DNA from: Artemisia argyi
Lineage: Eukaryota > Streptophyta > Magnoliopsida > Asterales > Asteraceae
DNA length: 64,000 nt
Direction: 5' to 3'
Assembly: GCA_030686995.1 (NCBI GenBank)
Contig: CM060703.1
Span: forward strand, 118,154,861-118,218,860
Shown: positions 9,320-20,718 of the stretch, piece after piece
Layout of the letters: each line of letters opens with the position of its first letter
How positions within the stretch are numbered: position 1 is the first letter of the stretch
Notes under the pieces: model-generated
Seen by the model: the letters and a program-made list of their open reading frames with translations, nothing else
Databases searched by the model: none
What the model was told of the DNA's origin: nothing
Program-made: the position numbers and the translations under genes

Positions 9320-12046
9320 ATGAAGACAGAAACTAGTAACTCAAACATTGCTGCTAAGCTTCCATAGCTTAAGTTAAATGACTTTGAGATGTGGAGGCTA
9401 ATGATCGAACAATTCTTTATGGTCCAAGACTACACACTCTGGGAGATCATTATGGTTGGAAATTCTTTCAAACCAAGTTCTACTTCAGAGATGGTTGGTG
9501 GCAAGGAAGTAATTAAGGTCAACATTGGACCTGTTACTAATGATGAAAGACTTCAGATGAAGAATGATCTGAAGGCCAGAGGCTTGTTGCTGATGACACT
9601 TCCCAGAGACCAAGTTCTAGCATTCAGCAAGTACAAGACTGCAAAGACTCTTTTTGATGAGATCTGTAATGTTTTTGGTGGTAATGACTCCTCCAAGAAG
9701 ACTCAGAAGACTCTGCTGATGCAGACTTATGAAAACTTTGGTTCAACAAGTAATGAATCAATTGATAGCATCTTCACAAGGCTACAAAAGATTGTTACTC
9801 AACTCACTGTTTTTGGAATTGAGGTGGAAAGGGAAGACCTCAATCTAAAGTTCTTAAGAAGCTTACCCTCTGAGTTTGGAACCAATGTTGCAGTGTGGGA
9901 AGATAAGCCAGATTTGGAGACCATGAAACTTAATGATTTGTACAATAACTTCAAGTTTATTGAACAAAGAAAGAAGAAAGCTGGCAAATTAAATTCAAGT
10001 TCAGGAAGTGTTGCACTTATATCATCATCTCTTGATGATAGTTGTTCAGATGAAGAAAGTGATAGTGATGATGACAGTGCTAACATTGTTGTTTCCACTG
10101 GTAGTGGAAGTGTTTCCACTGGTAGCTCAAAGAGACAGATTGCAGGACTTAGTGATACTACTTTTTATGCCTTTACATCTAGTCAAGTGGGTGGTTCAAT
10201 TCTCAATCATGAGGATTTGGATCAAATTGATGAGGATGATATGGAGGAGATGGACATTAAATGGCAAGTGGCATTACTAAGCTTAAGGGCAAAGAAGTTT
10301 TGGAAGAAGACTGGAAGAAAGATTAACATCAGTGGCAATGAAACAGTAGGTTTTGACAAAAAGAAGGTGGAGTGCTATAATTGTCATAAGAAGGGGCACT
10401 TTGCCAGGGAGTTTAGAAAGCCAAGGAAGTCTGACAACAGGTCAACTTGGTATAAGCAGGACAAGAAGAAGGAACCTACTACTGATGAGCCAAAGGGGAT
10501 ATTGGCTATTGATGGAGTGAGCTTTGATTGGAGCTTTATGACTAAGGATGAGGAAGATGATTCAGAGTCTGCAATGGTTGCTACTGAGCTTGCACTAATG
10601 GCTTTTTCTGACTCTGAGGTACAAATTAATAATGCTTGTTCTAAATCTTGTAAGGCCTTAAAAGAGTATGAGAAAATTAAAGCACAATATGATGAACAAT
10701 TACTAGAGTTAAATCATACTAATTATAACTTAGCGAATCATAAAAGAGGCCTAGGTGTTTTAGAAACTTAGTTAGAGCATTATAGGGCAAATGAATCTAA
10801 GTTCAATGATGATATTGCAGTATTAAGAAGAGACTTAGATTATCAGGTTGCTGTAAATAAGGTTCTTAGAGAAGAACTAGAAAAGGTTAAAATGGCTAGT
10901 GAGAATATATTGATAGCTAAGCAAACACTGGATCACCAATCCAAGTGTATTGACAAAATTTGGGAAGCCCAAGTTGTGAACAAAGTCAAATCAAGAGTTG
11001 GATACAAATCAGTTCCACCACCTCTACGAGGTGTTCCATCACCTCTTGGCATTGACTTAGCTCACACAGGATTAGAAGAATTCCAGGAACCACCTATGAC
11101 CTATGGACTAAAGTTTGTTAAACCATTTGAAATTGAAAAGGTTCAGGTTGAGGTTGATATATTTGATAGTGCTAGTGACTCATCTCTTAAAGATGAAAAT
11201 TTGAATGTTGAGTCTAAACCTAGTATTCCTGAGAATGTTAAAGTGGAGGTTAAAAAGTGTATTCCTGATGTTGTCAAAGAGAAGCCTAGGTCACAACCTA
11301 ATTTCACTAGGCCCACTACTAGATATGCAGAGATGTACAGAAATAGGTCACCAACTCCTAGGGGTAATATGAGGAGTTGCAATCATGTTAAATCTAGGCA
11401 ATTTGGTAGTGATTTTGTGTTCAATAACAAACCCTGTCATATATGTGGTAGCTTTGACCATTTGTCTTATAGTTGTACCTACCACTTGGTTAGAAGGGAA
11501 GTGTTTGGGAATACTAGGGTGAATGGACAAAATGCTAATAACTTAACTCACCCAAATCCACTTAGTAAGATGATTCCCAGGTCTGTTTTGCTTAACTCTG
11601 GCATTAAACCAATTTCCACTGCTAGACCAGCAGTTTCCACTGCAAGACCAGCAGTTGCCACTGCTAGAAACAAAAACAGAGTTTACCCTAAGTCTCCTGT
11701 TACAAATTTTGTTAAATCTAATCAAACAGGGAAAAAGACTAATTTTGAAAAGAAAGTTAACAATAATCAGAAGTGGGTACCCAAAATTTCAAAACCAGCA
11801 GTTTCCACTGCTAAGCCAGTAGTTACCAATGCAAGGCCAAAGGTTACCACTGGTGGGTCTGTTAACAAGAAAAGGGTAAATAGGGGAGATGCTGTTAAGG
11901 CCTCAGCACGTTGGGAATGGAAACCAAAAGGAACCATCACCTCAAACAATCCCAATGGTGTATCAATAACCTTTGATAGATACAATTATATTGATACACG
12001 AGGCAGATCCAAGTCATTTGTGGCTTGGGTCCCCAAAAGGAACTAA
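9320..12046 (+). pseudogene. RE-B gag (capsid, two zinc knuckles), two nonsense codons
   Basis: A single frame from the ATG at 9320 to TAA at 12044-12046 (908 codons) with stops at 9365-9367 and 10769-10771. The N-terminal capsid region has FEMWRLMIEQFF and LWEII (residues 20-45) and the UBN2-type core to about residue 240. The first zinc knuckle, CYNCHKKGHFAREF near residue 355, has lost its last Cys (Phe instead). A coiled-coil segment follows (residues 450-545). The second knuckle CHICGSFDHLSYSC lies at about residue 705. The C-terminal tail is basic with repeated ARPAVSTAR-type units encoded by the CCACTGC motif. Protease and the rest of pol follow in the -1 frame. Confidence 0.93.
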
Positions 12047-13041
12047 TTCCTTTATTTTGTGTGCAGGAACATTCAAAGACTACAAATGATCAAGGATACT
12101 CAGACAGTGGATGTTCCAGGCACATGACTGGCAATAAGTCCTACCTTTAAGACTTTCAACCTTATGATGGACAATTTGTCAGCTTTGGAGGAGGAATTGG
12201 TGGCAAAGTTTCTGGCAAAGGAACAATCAAGGCTGGAAACATTGACTTTGAGGATGTGTAGTATGTGAAAGAACTCAAGTACAACCTTTTTAGTGTGTCA
12301 CAGATGTGTGACAAGAAGCATAGAGTTCTATTCACAGAAAATGAATGCTATATCTTATCAAAGGATTATAAGCTCCTTGATGAATGTGACATTTTGCTTA
12401 AAAACCCTAGAAAAGGTAATTTGTATAGCATTGACATGAAGAACATAGTCGCTAATAATGATGTTACTTGCTTGCTTGCTAAAGCCACTTTGGATGAATC
12501 AATGCTTTGGCATAGAAGACTTGGTCATGTCAACTTCAAGACCATCAACAAGATTGTGAAAGATGGACTTGTCAGAGGTGTACCAGAGAAAAGATTTGAA
12601 AATGACCAAACTTGTGTTGCCTGTCTCAAAGGAAAGCAACACAGAGCTTCATGCAAGTCCAAAGCATTTAATTCTATTGATCATCCACTCTTTATGCTGC
12701 ATATGGACTTGTTTGGTCCTACTTCTGTGAGCAGCATCAATTTGAAGAAGTATTGTCTGGTTGTGACTGATGATTTCAGTAGATTCACATGGGTTTTGTT
12801 TTTAAGAACCAAGGATGAAACCACTGGCATCCTCAAGACATTCATCACTGAAGTTGAAAATCAATTTGAAAAGAAAATCAAGATCATCAGGTGTGGCAAT
12901 GGGACAGAGTTCAAGAATAAAGTTATGGATGATTTCTAAAGAGACAAAGGTATTAAAAGAGAATTCAGTGTTGCAAGAACTCCTTAACAAAATGGAGTTG
13001 CAGAAAGAAGAAACAGAACACTAATTGAGGCTGCTAGAACC
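12047..13041 (+). pseudogene. RE-B protease and integrase part of pol
   Basis: In the -1 frame relative to gag. The protease box DSGCSRHMTG is at 12103. Stops occur at 12148-12150, 12259-12261, 12937-12939 and 12985-12987. The integrase zinc finger WHRRLGH...CVACLKGKQHRASC is at about 12508-12660 and the first catalytic Asp is in HMDLFGP. The usual second catalytic Asp (in D-N-G-T-E-F) is replaced by Gly: the sequence reads CGNGTEF. Without it this integrase could not catalyse strand transfer. Pol shows nonsense changes but no frameshift through 15477. Confidence 0.92.
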
Positions 13042-15477
13042 ATGTTAGCTGATTCAAAACTTCCAGTGACTTTTTGGGCTGAAGCAGTTAACACTACTTG
13101 TTACATTCAGAACAGGGTTTTAGTGGTCAAAACAAAGAACAAAACACCTTATGAGTTATTCAGAGGAAGACCTCCTACTTTGGAGTTTATGAGGCCATTT
13201 GGTTGTCATGTTACTATTCTCAATACCATTGATCATCTGGGTAAATTTGAAGAAAAGTCTGATGAAGGCTTCTTTGATGGATACTCTATGGTTAGCAAGG
13301 CTTTTAGAGTCTATAACTTAAGAACAAAGAAGATTGAAGAGAACTTGCATGTTCAGTTTCTTGAAAATAAAGCAAACATGGCAGGTTCAGGACCAGATTG
13401 GCTATTTGATCTTGAAACAATATCAAATACAATGAATTATGTACCTCTTACTTCAAGCACCGGAGACAAAGATCTTGAAGAATCAGAAGAATTCATTGAT
13501 GAAGATGAAACTTGTAAAGATGATGAAGATCAAATTGTTATGCCACTTTGGGACTTTGTTGATAATTCGGAAAAGATAAGTGATGCAGAAGGTGTGAATT
13601 TTAATGAATTGAATAAAGAAATTCCTACTAGCAGTGGTAACTCAATTCCCACTGCTACACCAGAAGTTTCCACTGACAACCCAAATGTGGAACATACTTC
13701 TCAGGAATCACCAAGTGATGATGTAGAGATCTCAAACATGCCTACAACATATGATATTCCTAGCACATCACAGTCTTCAATTCACAAAGTGCATCCACTT
13801 GACAATGTTATTGGTGAACTTCAATCAGATGTGAAGACTAGAAGACAGACCAAGAAAGATGATATTCATGGGTTCATAAGTGAAGTGTATGAGTCCAAGA
13901 AACATAGTAAGAAGAATGAGTGTTTGTTTTTCTGTTTTCTCTCACAGGTGGAGCCTAAGAATGTTTATATGGCTCTAGGAGAATCTAGCTGGGTTGAAGC
14001 TATGCAAGAAGAGTTGCTGCAGTTTAAACTTCAAAAGGGTTGGGTTCTTTGTGACTTGCCTGATGGTATGAAGGTCATTGGTACTAAATGGGTTTTCAGA
14101 AACAAGAAAGATGAAAGAGGTATTGTAATAAGGAACAAAGCTAGATTGGTTACTCAAGGATACACTCAAGAGGAAGGTATTAATTATGAAGAAGTTTTTG
14201 CTCCTGTTGCAAGGATTGAGGCTATTAGATTGTTTTTAGCCTATGCATCATTTATGGGCTTTACAGAGTATCAAATGGATGTTAAGAGTGCCTTTCTGTA
14301 TGGTACTATTGATGAGGAGGTATATGTCTCTCAACCTCTAGGCTTTGAAGATCCTCAACACCCAAATAAAGTGTATAAAGTGGTTAAGGCTTTTTATGGC
14401 TTACATCAGGCTCCAAGGAAGTGGTATGAAACCTTAGCTAATTATTTGTTGAATAATGGGTTTCATAGAGGCAAGATTGACCAAACTTTGTTCATCAAGA
14501 AAGACAAGGGTGATATTCTACTTGTTCAAGTATATGTTGATGATATTATCTTTGGATCTACTAAACAAGAGATGTGCAAAGAATTTGAGAAGCTGACGAA
14601 AGATGAATTTCAGATGAGTTCTATGGGAGAACTTAGATTCTATTTGGGGCTGCAAGCACAACAGAGTAAAGAAGGCGTCTTTATTAGTCAAGACAAATAT
14701 GTGGCTGAGATCATTAGGAAGTTCAAGTTTACTGATGCAAAACCTTCAAATACCCCTTCTGACAAGACCACTCATCTATTGTTGAAGAATGCTAGTGGTG
14801 CTAATGTTGATGTTCACACTTACAGATCTATGATTGGTTCTTTGATGTATCTTACTTCATCAAGGCCAGACATTATGTTTGCTGTATTTGCTTGTGCAAG
14901 ATTTCAAGTGACTCCAAAGACATCACATATGACAGCAGTGGAAAAGATTTTTAGGTACTTGAAGACTTATCCTAATCTAGACTTATGGTATCCAAGAGAC
15001 TCTCCTATGGAATTGATAACATACTCAGACAGTGACTATGCTGGTGCAAGTTTGGATAGAAGATCAACTACTAGAGGATGTCAATTTCCTGGATGTAGAT
15101 TGGTGTCATGGCAGTGCAAGAAGCAAACTATGGTTGCTACTTCAACCACTAAATCAGAATATGTTGCGGCTGCTAGTTGTTGTGCTTAGATCCTTTGGCT
15201 TCAGAATCAATTATTGAATTTTGGGTACAATTTCATGAACACCATTATCTATATAGACAATAGTAGTACCATATGCATTATTAAAAATCCTGTGCAACAC
15301 ACTAAAACTAAACATATTGAAATTAGACATCACTTTATTAGAGATTGTTTTGAGAAAAAGCTTATTAATGTTGTCAAAATCCATACTGATGACAATTATG
15401 CTGATTTATTAACAAAAGGGCTTGATGTGGGTAGATTTCAATACTTGGTAACTGGTATTGGAATGCTCAATCCATAA
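13042..15477 (+). pseudogene. RE-B reverse transcriptase and RNase H
   Basis: Continuous Copia pol frame with one stop at 15187-15189. An acidic linker (about residues 140-290) with several CCACTGC/CCACTG motifs precedes the RT core: [38 protein letters not shown], the active site YVDDIIFGS and FYLGLQAQQ. RNase H follows with [19 protein letters not shown], the TKHIEIRHHFIRDC block and DLLTKG near the end. RT and RNase H residues look conserved, so the copy was killed mainly by stops and by the integrase and gag finger changes. Confidence 0.95.
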
Positions 15478-15650
15478 ATTATTGATGTCTAATACTCTTC
15501 AGTGTTGCAGGATAGTTTTTAGGTACTAATATTGTTTGTATGGTATGTATGGTTTTCAACTAACTTGTATGCAGAGTTATCAAGAGCACAGTGGAAATAA
15601 ACATACAACGGTGGAAAGATTGGTGATAAAAAGCATAAAGAAAGAGTACT

Positions 15651-15656
15651 TTTATT
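15651..15656 (-). terminator. Poly(A) signal of the RE-B antisense ORF
   Basis: AATAAA on the minus strand, about 91 nt beyond the stop at 15747. It matches the position of the signal in RE-A. Confidence 0.55.
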
Positions 15657-15746
15657 GATATTATAGAGAAGTACATCACAACCATTCAGAATACATAGTC
15701 ACCAACACAGAAAACCATAACAAGACATAAACCTACAACCTAACAC

Positions 15747-16205
15747 CTACTCCATAGGATTCTTTCCTTTTCCCTCATGCTCATGCTTGCCCTTGGAAGC
15801 CCTCTTTCTCTTGTCATCAAAAGAAAGTTGTTTCCTTGGACAAGCAAGACCCAGAACTTGCTTAGGAGGCCTTGGTGCTTGGGTAGGCTTTTCAACAGCA
15901 GGCCACTTCATGTTGTTTATGGCAGTTGTCAATGCTGTGGTGAGGGCCTTTGGAAGCTCTTTGGAAAGATCAAAGGTTGGATCATTATCATCATCAGATG
16001 AAGAGCTTGAATAAATCTCTAGAGATGGAGCAGGATCAGCTGAAATATTCTTGTTAGGCTTCATGCTTGAGGATGTAGCTGTTGCAGCACTTGGTGGAAA
16101 ATATCCACTCCATCCAGCTGAAAGTTCTTCAGAGTCAGAGCAGTAACTGATTTCCTCATCAGATGTGTCATCAGATGAGATGTAGATTAATGGAAACCAA
16201 CTCAT
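15747..16205 (-). CDS. RE-B antisense ORF, intact, unknown function (152 aa)
   Basis: Homologue of the RE-A antisense ORF, lying between RNase H and ORF3 on the strand opposite to gag-pol. The N-terminus carries acidic serine-rich runs (ISSDD, YCSDSEE) and GW.GY.PP. The middle is variable with a Ser/Asp run. A short helix (ALTTAINNMKWP) resembles the RE-A segment ALESAIQNMKWP. The C-terminus PPKQVLGLACPRKQ, SFDDKRK, EGKGKNPME is almost identical to RE-A. No stop or frameshift is present although gag and pol here are broken. A TATA box and a poly(A) signal frame it. No named domain recognised. Confidence 0.82.
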   Translation of the reverse strand: MSWFPLIYISSDDTSDEEISYCSDSEELSAGWSGYFPPSAATATSSSMKPNKNISADPAPSLEIYSSSSSDDDNDPTFDLSKELPKALTTALTTAINNMKWPAVEKPTQAPRPPKQVLGLACPRKQLSFDDKRKRASKGKHEHEGKGKNPME

Positions 16206-16268
16206 GATGATGTTTAGGGTTTGTGTTATTGCAGTTGTTTGTTGATGAGAGATAAAAGTTTTGAGCCC

Positions 16269-16277
16269 CTTTTTATA
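16269..16277 (-). promoter_or_regulatory. TATA box of the RE-B antisense ORF
   Basis: TATAAAAAG on the minus strand ends 64 nt before the ATG at 16205 and is followed by an A/C/T-rich leader without another ATG. Position and spacing match the RE-A gene. Confidence 0.7.
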
Positions 16278-16521
16278 TGCAAAGTCAAGGTCGAATTCTA
16301 ATTAATGAAGAATATTTACTCCTACTTGTTTTGGTAGGTTGGAGAAGTAAATTTGGTTATTATCGGGTTGACTTTTGGAAGATATTTTTGTGAATAGTAA
16401 CTTGGTTAAAAAGTTACTTTGGGTTAATGGGTTAAGTTGAGAGTTACCTTGTATTGCAGCATACAACCCATCTTATTGGAGTTATTGGAGTTATAAGGTG
16501 TGTATCATAGACACACAACAA

Positions 16522-16749
16522 ATGGTTATTGATTCACCATGTCTAATCCACATAAGAATCAACTAGTCCAGAGCAAACGGCTCCTGGTAAAGACTTATCA
16601 AATCCGTTTATGGTTGATAGTTTACCAAAAACTATATGGTTATCAACTCACCATACTCCAAGTGATCAAGAGTTGGCTAGTCCATAGCAAACGGCTCATG
16701 GTAAAGACATATCAAATCCGTTGATAGCTGGTAGTTTGCTAAAAACTAT
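16522..16749. repeat. Two-unit tandem repeat in the RE-B intergenic region
   Basis: Units 16522-16633 and 16636-16749, about 112 bp each, share ATGGTTAT, CAAACGGCTC.TGGTAAAGAC, ATCAAATCCGTT and AAAAACTAT with scattered substitutions. No coding meaning seen. Confidence 0.85.
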
Positions 16750-17050
16750 GATAAAAGCAGCAAATTTTCATGTTTTTATTAACCACTGCTCTTTGATATG
16801 TTGTGAAAATTTTTACCACTGCTAGTTCATTAGTTACCACTGCAAGAGTAATTTTTCCACTGACGAACTAGCCGTTACAACTGTTGTATCAGTAATCTAT
16901 TTTTTACTAGCCGTTGTAAATATAACCGTCTTTCCTTGTTAATAGGGTAAAATCTTTTGTGAATTATCTACTTATTATAAATTATTCTTTTCCAAAGATA
17001 ATTCTTTCTAAAGATAATTCACATTGCGCAACCTCCTCAAACCCTATTAG

Positions 17051-17057
17051 TATAAAT
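17051..17057 (+). promoter_or_regulatory. TATA box upstream of RE-B ORF3
   Basis: TATAAAT lies 67-73 nt before the ATG at 17124. This suggests ORF3 could be expressed from its own promoter rather than only from the LTR transcript. Confidence 0.5.
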
Positions 17058-17123
17058 TGATCATCATACGGCTTGCTTTTTATCTTGATTACTAACACTT
17101 TTATTCTCTTTTTCACAAACATT

Positions 17124-20001
17124 ATGGCGATTCTAAAATTTGTCGAGGAGCACAACAAAGTGACCTACCTACAAAAGTCAAACGAGAAGAGTGGCCCTAT
17201 TTTTCATCAGATTGTGGATTTTCTAAACACAACTCATATAAGGTATGCCTTAACTATTAATCCCACAATCTATGTCTCTCATATCAAACAGTTCTGGAAC
17301 ACTGTGGAGTCCATAACTCTCGAACAGGGAGACACACATGAATCTGTGGATGCTCTAAGAGCCATAGTGGATGGGGTAACTATTGATGTTACTGAGTCAT
17401 CCTTAAGGAGAATTCTCCAATTGGATGATCTCAATGGTATCATCACATTACCTAATTCAGAAATTTTCACTAATATTGCTTTAATGGGTTATGATACATC
17501 TGAACAAAAAGTAACTTTCAGAAAAGGATGTTTTTGTCCCCATTGGAGATTTTTAATTCACACTCTTTTACATTGCCTAAGTCCTAAGAAAACATCTTAT
17601 GAACAACTTGCATCAACTATGGCTTATCCTTTGGTTTGTTTGGCAACTGATAGGACTTTCAATTTTTCAAAGTTTATTTTTAATAATATGAAAGGCAATG
17701 TAAAGAGTCAATATAAATTTTTGATGTATCCAAGGTTTGTGCAAGCAGTATTAAATGAGTTTCAACTGCAACCTCACAATAGAATTTATGAGCCTTCATG
17801 CCTTAAGCCAAAAGTTTTTCAAAACATGAGTAAGGCTTCAGATCTTTGGAATGGGGAGGTTCATCCACTTTTTCCTCAAATGCTTGCTAAAATTGCTCAA
17901 GTACAGGGTGAAGATGCAACCATCCCAGTTGTATCCCAAAACACACCCACTATTGTTGTTCCACCAATTCACCATATCCCTGCTGTAACTCACACTTATG
18001 AGAGAAGGTCTAAACAACCAACTTCTCTCATCTCAACATTGCATGTTGCTGAACCTTTTGGTTTAGGGACAAGCAGTGGTGGTTCAAGGCTTAATCCTAG
18101 TCCAACTAGGGAAGAGCCTGAATCAATGCCTCATGATTCACCTCTCTCAACAGGTTACACAGTTGGAAGTGATGAAGGCAGTGTGCAACTACCTGAATTG
18201 ATGGACATTTGTACCAAATTAGTCAAGCAGGTTCAAGCTCTGGAGAAAGATCTGGCACAGACCAAAGAACAACATGCCACAGAGCTCAATCAATTGAAGG
18301 CTGAGATTCAAAGATTGCAGAATGAAGTTAAAAATTTCAAGAAGAAAAGACCTAAAGTTGTATTATCTTCATCATCTTCACCTCAGGATGAGTTTTCTGC
18401 AAGTTCTACTAAAGATTTGGGAGATTCTTCCAAACAAGGGAGGAAAACAGATGCAGAGTTTAAGGGGAGGAGTACAAATTTTGAAAAAGAGTTTGCTGAG
18501 CTCACTGATTCTGACAATGCTCAAGCAAAAGATGATGTAGCTGAGACTGAGGGGAGGAAATTGGATTTTGAAGATATGGATGCTGATGCTGGTTTTCACT
18601 TTGATGATATAGTTGGAACTGCTCAACCAATTTCCATTGAAGCAGAACAAGTTCCCACTGATCAACCTATTTCCACTGCAAGTGAAAAAGTTCCCACTGT
18701 TACTCAAGAAATTACCACTGCAGAGGAAGAAGCTGCCAGAATAAGATCAGTCAAAGGAAAAGCCATTATGACTGCTTTAGATCAAGAGCAAACAAGAAAG
18801 ATTTCTAAGAAAGAACAAGCTCAGATTGATTTTGATGCAAGATTGGCAGAGCAACAGCAAGCAGCAAAGAATGAAAGAAAGAGAAAGCTAGAGGAAGATG
18901 AAGTTGCTAGTTTTATGGAAGCAAAGAGGTTGGATAAGCTTGAAGCTGTAATGGCAGAACCAATTTCAAGTGTTTCACCAACTGTCATTCATGAGAAACC
19001 TCCTTTGTTCACTTATGTGCCTACAGAAGAAGATATTGACTACTTGATTAACAATGATCAAATAATCAGGAAGAAGGCCATTGAACTTATCGCAAATACA
19101 ACCTTGAATGAAGACCAAAAGTCTGCTCAACTTAAAGATTTCATTCAAATGAAGAATCAGCAGGCTCTTGATGAAATCATTGGGGATGTTAGAAAAGGTC
19201 AAAAGAAGCCAAGGAAACTTACAAAGGCACAGATTATTGCAGAGATGAAGACCTTTTGTTGCCATGTTGGTAATATGAAGATGGCTCAATTCAAAGGAAT
19301 GTCACATGATCAGATTGAAGGTATTTACTACAGAATCAAAAGGCAAGATAGTGAATTCATTCCAATGGATCAAGAACCTATAGTAATGAAGACAAAAAGG
19401 TCTGGATTGAGTCTTGAATCAAGAGATACAAAGAAGTTGAAGACTCAGGAATCATCTCAAGCAGAAGAGGGTCCTAGCAAGTTGACAGAAGAGCAAGTTA
19501 CAAACATGTTGTTCATAGAGACTGATGTACTTAATATTGAACCTCTACAAGCAAAATATCCAGTAGTTGGTTGGGAGATCTTTTCTAATAGTTTTGGAGT
19601 AGCTTGGAAGATCATCAGGACTGGAAATGTCACAAGTATTTGCAGAGATTTTAAAGACATTGTTAGATCTTGTGATAGAGAAAACTTGGATACTTTGTGG
19701 TGGATTGTTCAAGAAGGATGAACTTGTTGATGTCAAGGCTAAGGAGTTATGGGTTCACTTCAGAAGATTATATGAACCTGACCCAAGTGATAGATATTGG
19801 AGATTTGAAGCTCATGACATGAGAACCTTGTGGAAGTTCTATGATTCAAGTTCTATGCATCATCTTTCTACTCAAGATGGAGTTGATGTCTTTATGCTGG
19901 CTGAGAAAGAATATCCATTGAGAGCTGGAGTATTAGATGTGATGAGGTCAGTGAAGCTTAGGTGCTGGGAAAGAACTGAAGTCATAGAAGATCTTCTATA
20001 A
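17124..20001 (+). pseudogene. RE-B ORF3, large env-position protein, one frameshift
   Basis: The ATG at 17124 begins MAILKFVEEHNKV; the open frame extends upstream but has no ATG there. It runs to a stop at 19721. The C-terminal end continues in another frame (about 19700-20001), so one indel near 19700 breaks it; full length would be about 960 aa. Residues 1-240 form a folded-looking region with VDFLNTTHIRYALTINP and QFWNT. A Ser/Pro linker follows, then a heptad-rich coiled coil (about 370-430), an acidic region carrying four CCACTG motifs in frame (residues 500-535), and a basic helical stretch rich in Lys/Glu/Gln. Similar proteins lie beside Copia pol genes in Asteraceae, sometimes labelled 'longin-like'. 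I see no signal peptide or membrane segment, so a true envelope role is unsupported. Confidence 0.85.
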
Positions 20002-20129
20002 AGGATTTATGATCAAAGTGTGAGAGCTGATAAAGAGTTAAGAAGAAGAAGATAAGTGTTTGGAAGAATTCCCATATCCTCATGTTTACTGAATACTTGA
20101 AGAAACTTATTGATTTATTTATTAATCAT

Positions 20130-20144
20130 AAGTTAGGGGAGGAT
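20130..20144 (+). other. Polypurine tract of RE-B
   Basis: AAGTTAGGGGAGGAT abuts the 3' LTR and is the plus-strand priming site. Confidence 0.85.
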
Positions 20145-20624
20145 TGTTGGGAATTATACTAACAGTTACCACGGCTAAGTGAAGATGTTACAACTGCTGA
20201 AGATTGTACTTGCAGTGGAAACTCATTACCACTGCAAGAACATATATTACCCCTGCTTATTAGATAACTGTTAGGAAATGTGTTTAGATAAATATAGAAT
20301 AGATCTTGTGTATATCTTATTCTATTATCATTATACTTATCTTGTAGAAGAGGACTCCTTGTGCTATAAAAGGAGATCCTAGGTTAAAGGTTAGATATAC
20401 GTTTTCTAGAGCTTCAAGGTGTGACCCTAGTGATATCAAGATCACTCGTATTATTATTAATAATAATATTGGAGCTAATCGTTTGTTACATACATTGTTC
20501 TTATTCATAAACAACTGTCTTACTTACAATCAAACTTCTAAGTGTTACTAAGTAGATTCCGCATACTTAGTGATATAATTCAAAGTATCAATCTAACACA
20601 AGTTCAAGGTGTTTATATCCATCA
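20145..20624 (+). repeat. RE-B 3' LTR
   Basis: 480 bp, nearly identical to 8776-9255, and followed by the TSD ACTTT. One of the three family motifs is changed (CCCCTGC instead of CCACTGC). Confidence 0.96.
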
Positions 20625-20629
20625 ACTTT

Positions 20630-20688
20630 ATTCTTCATGCAGCAGTACTTTGACATACAGAAGTACTTTGATCTTTTATATCGCAACA
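20630..20688 (-). repeat. RE-A 5' LTR, remaining 59 bp
   Basis: Continues the RE-A LTR after the RE-B insertion, carries two more AGTACTTTG motifs and ends CAACA, the inverted match of TGTTG at 8307. Confidence 0.85.
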
Positions 20689-20718
20689 AATAGTAATAGT
20701 AATAGTAATAATAATAGC

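Larger units (their letters stand above)
16206..17123. promoter_or_regulatory. RE-B divergent intergenic region between antisense ORF and ORF3
   Basis: Noncoding, about 0.9 kb. It holds the minus-strand TATA (16269-16277), a two-unit tandem repeat (16522-16749), four CCACTG(C) motifs (16779-16862) and a plus-strand TATA (17051-17057) 67-73 nt before the ORF3 ATG. The motif cluster lies about 190-270 bp upstream of the ORF3 TATA. The same plan is seen in RE-A at 438-1038. Confidence 0.6.
8776..20624 (+). mobile_element. RE-B: SIRE-like Ty1/Copia retrotransposon, structurally complete
   Basis: This 11,849-bp element is bounded by two 480-bp LTRs (8776-9255, 20145-20624) and flanked by the 5-bp TSD ACTTT (8771-8775 and 20625-20629). 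Order: 5' LTR, PBS, gag, pol, antisense ORF, divergent intergenic region with a tandem repeat, ORF3, polypurine tract, 3' LTR. The LTRs differ at few positions (for example TGTTTGG against TGTTGGG at the start), so insertion was fairly recent. Scattered nonsense codons in gag and pol and one frameshift in ORF3 inactivate it. Confidence 0.97.

Noticed and set aside
17073..17123. Upstream extension of RE-B ORF3 giving a hydrophobic leader
   Set aside because: The extension has no ATG; translation most likely starts at 17124, so it does not support a signal peptide.
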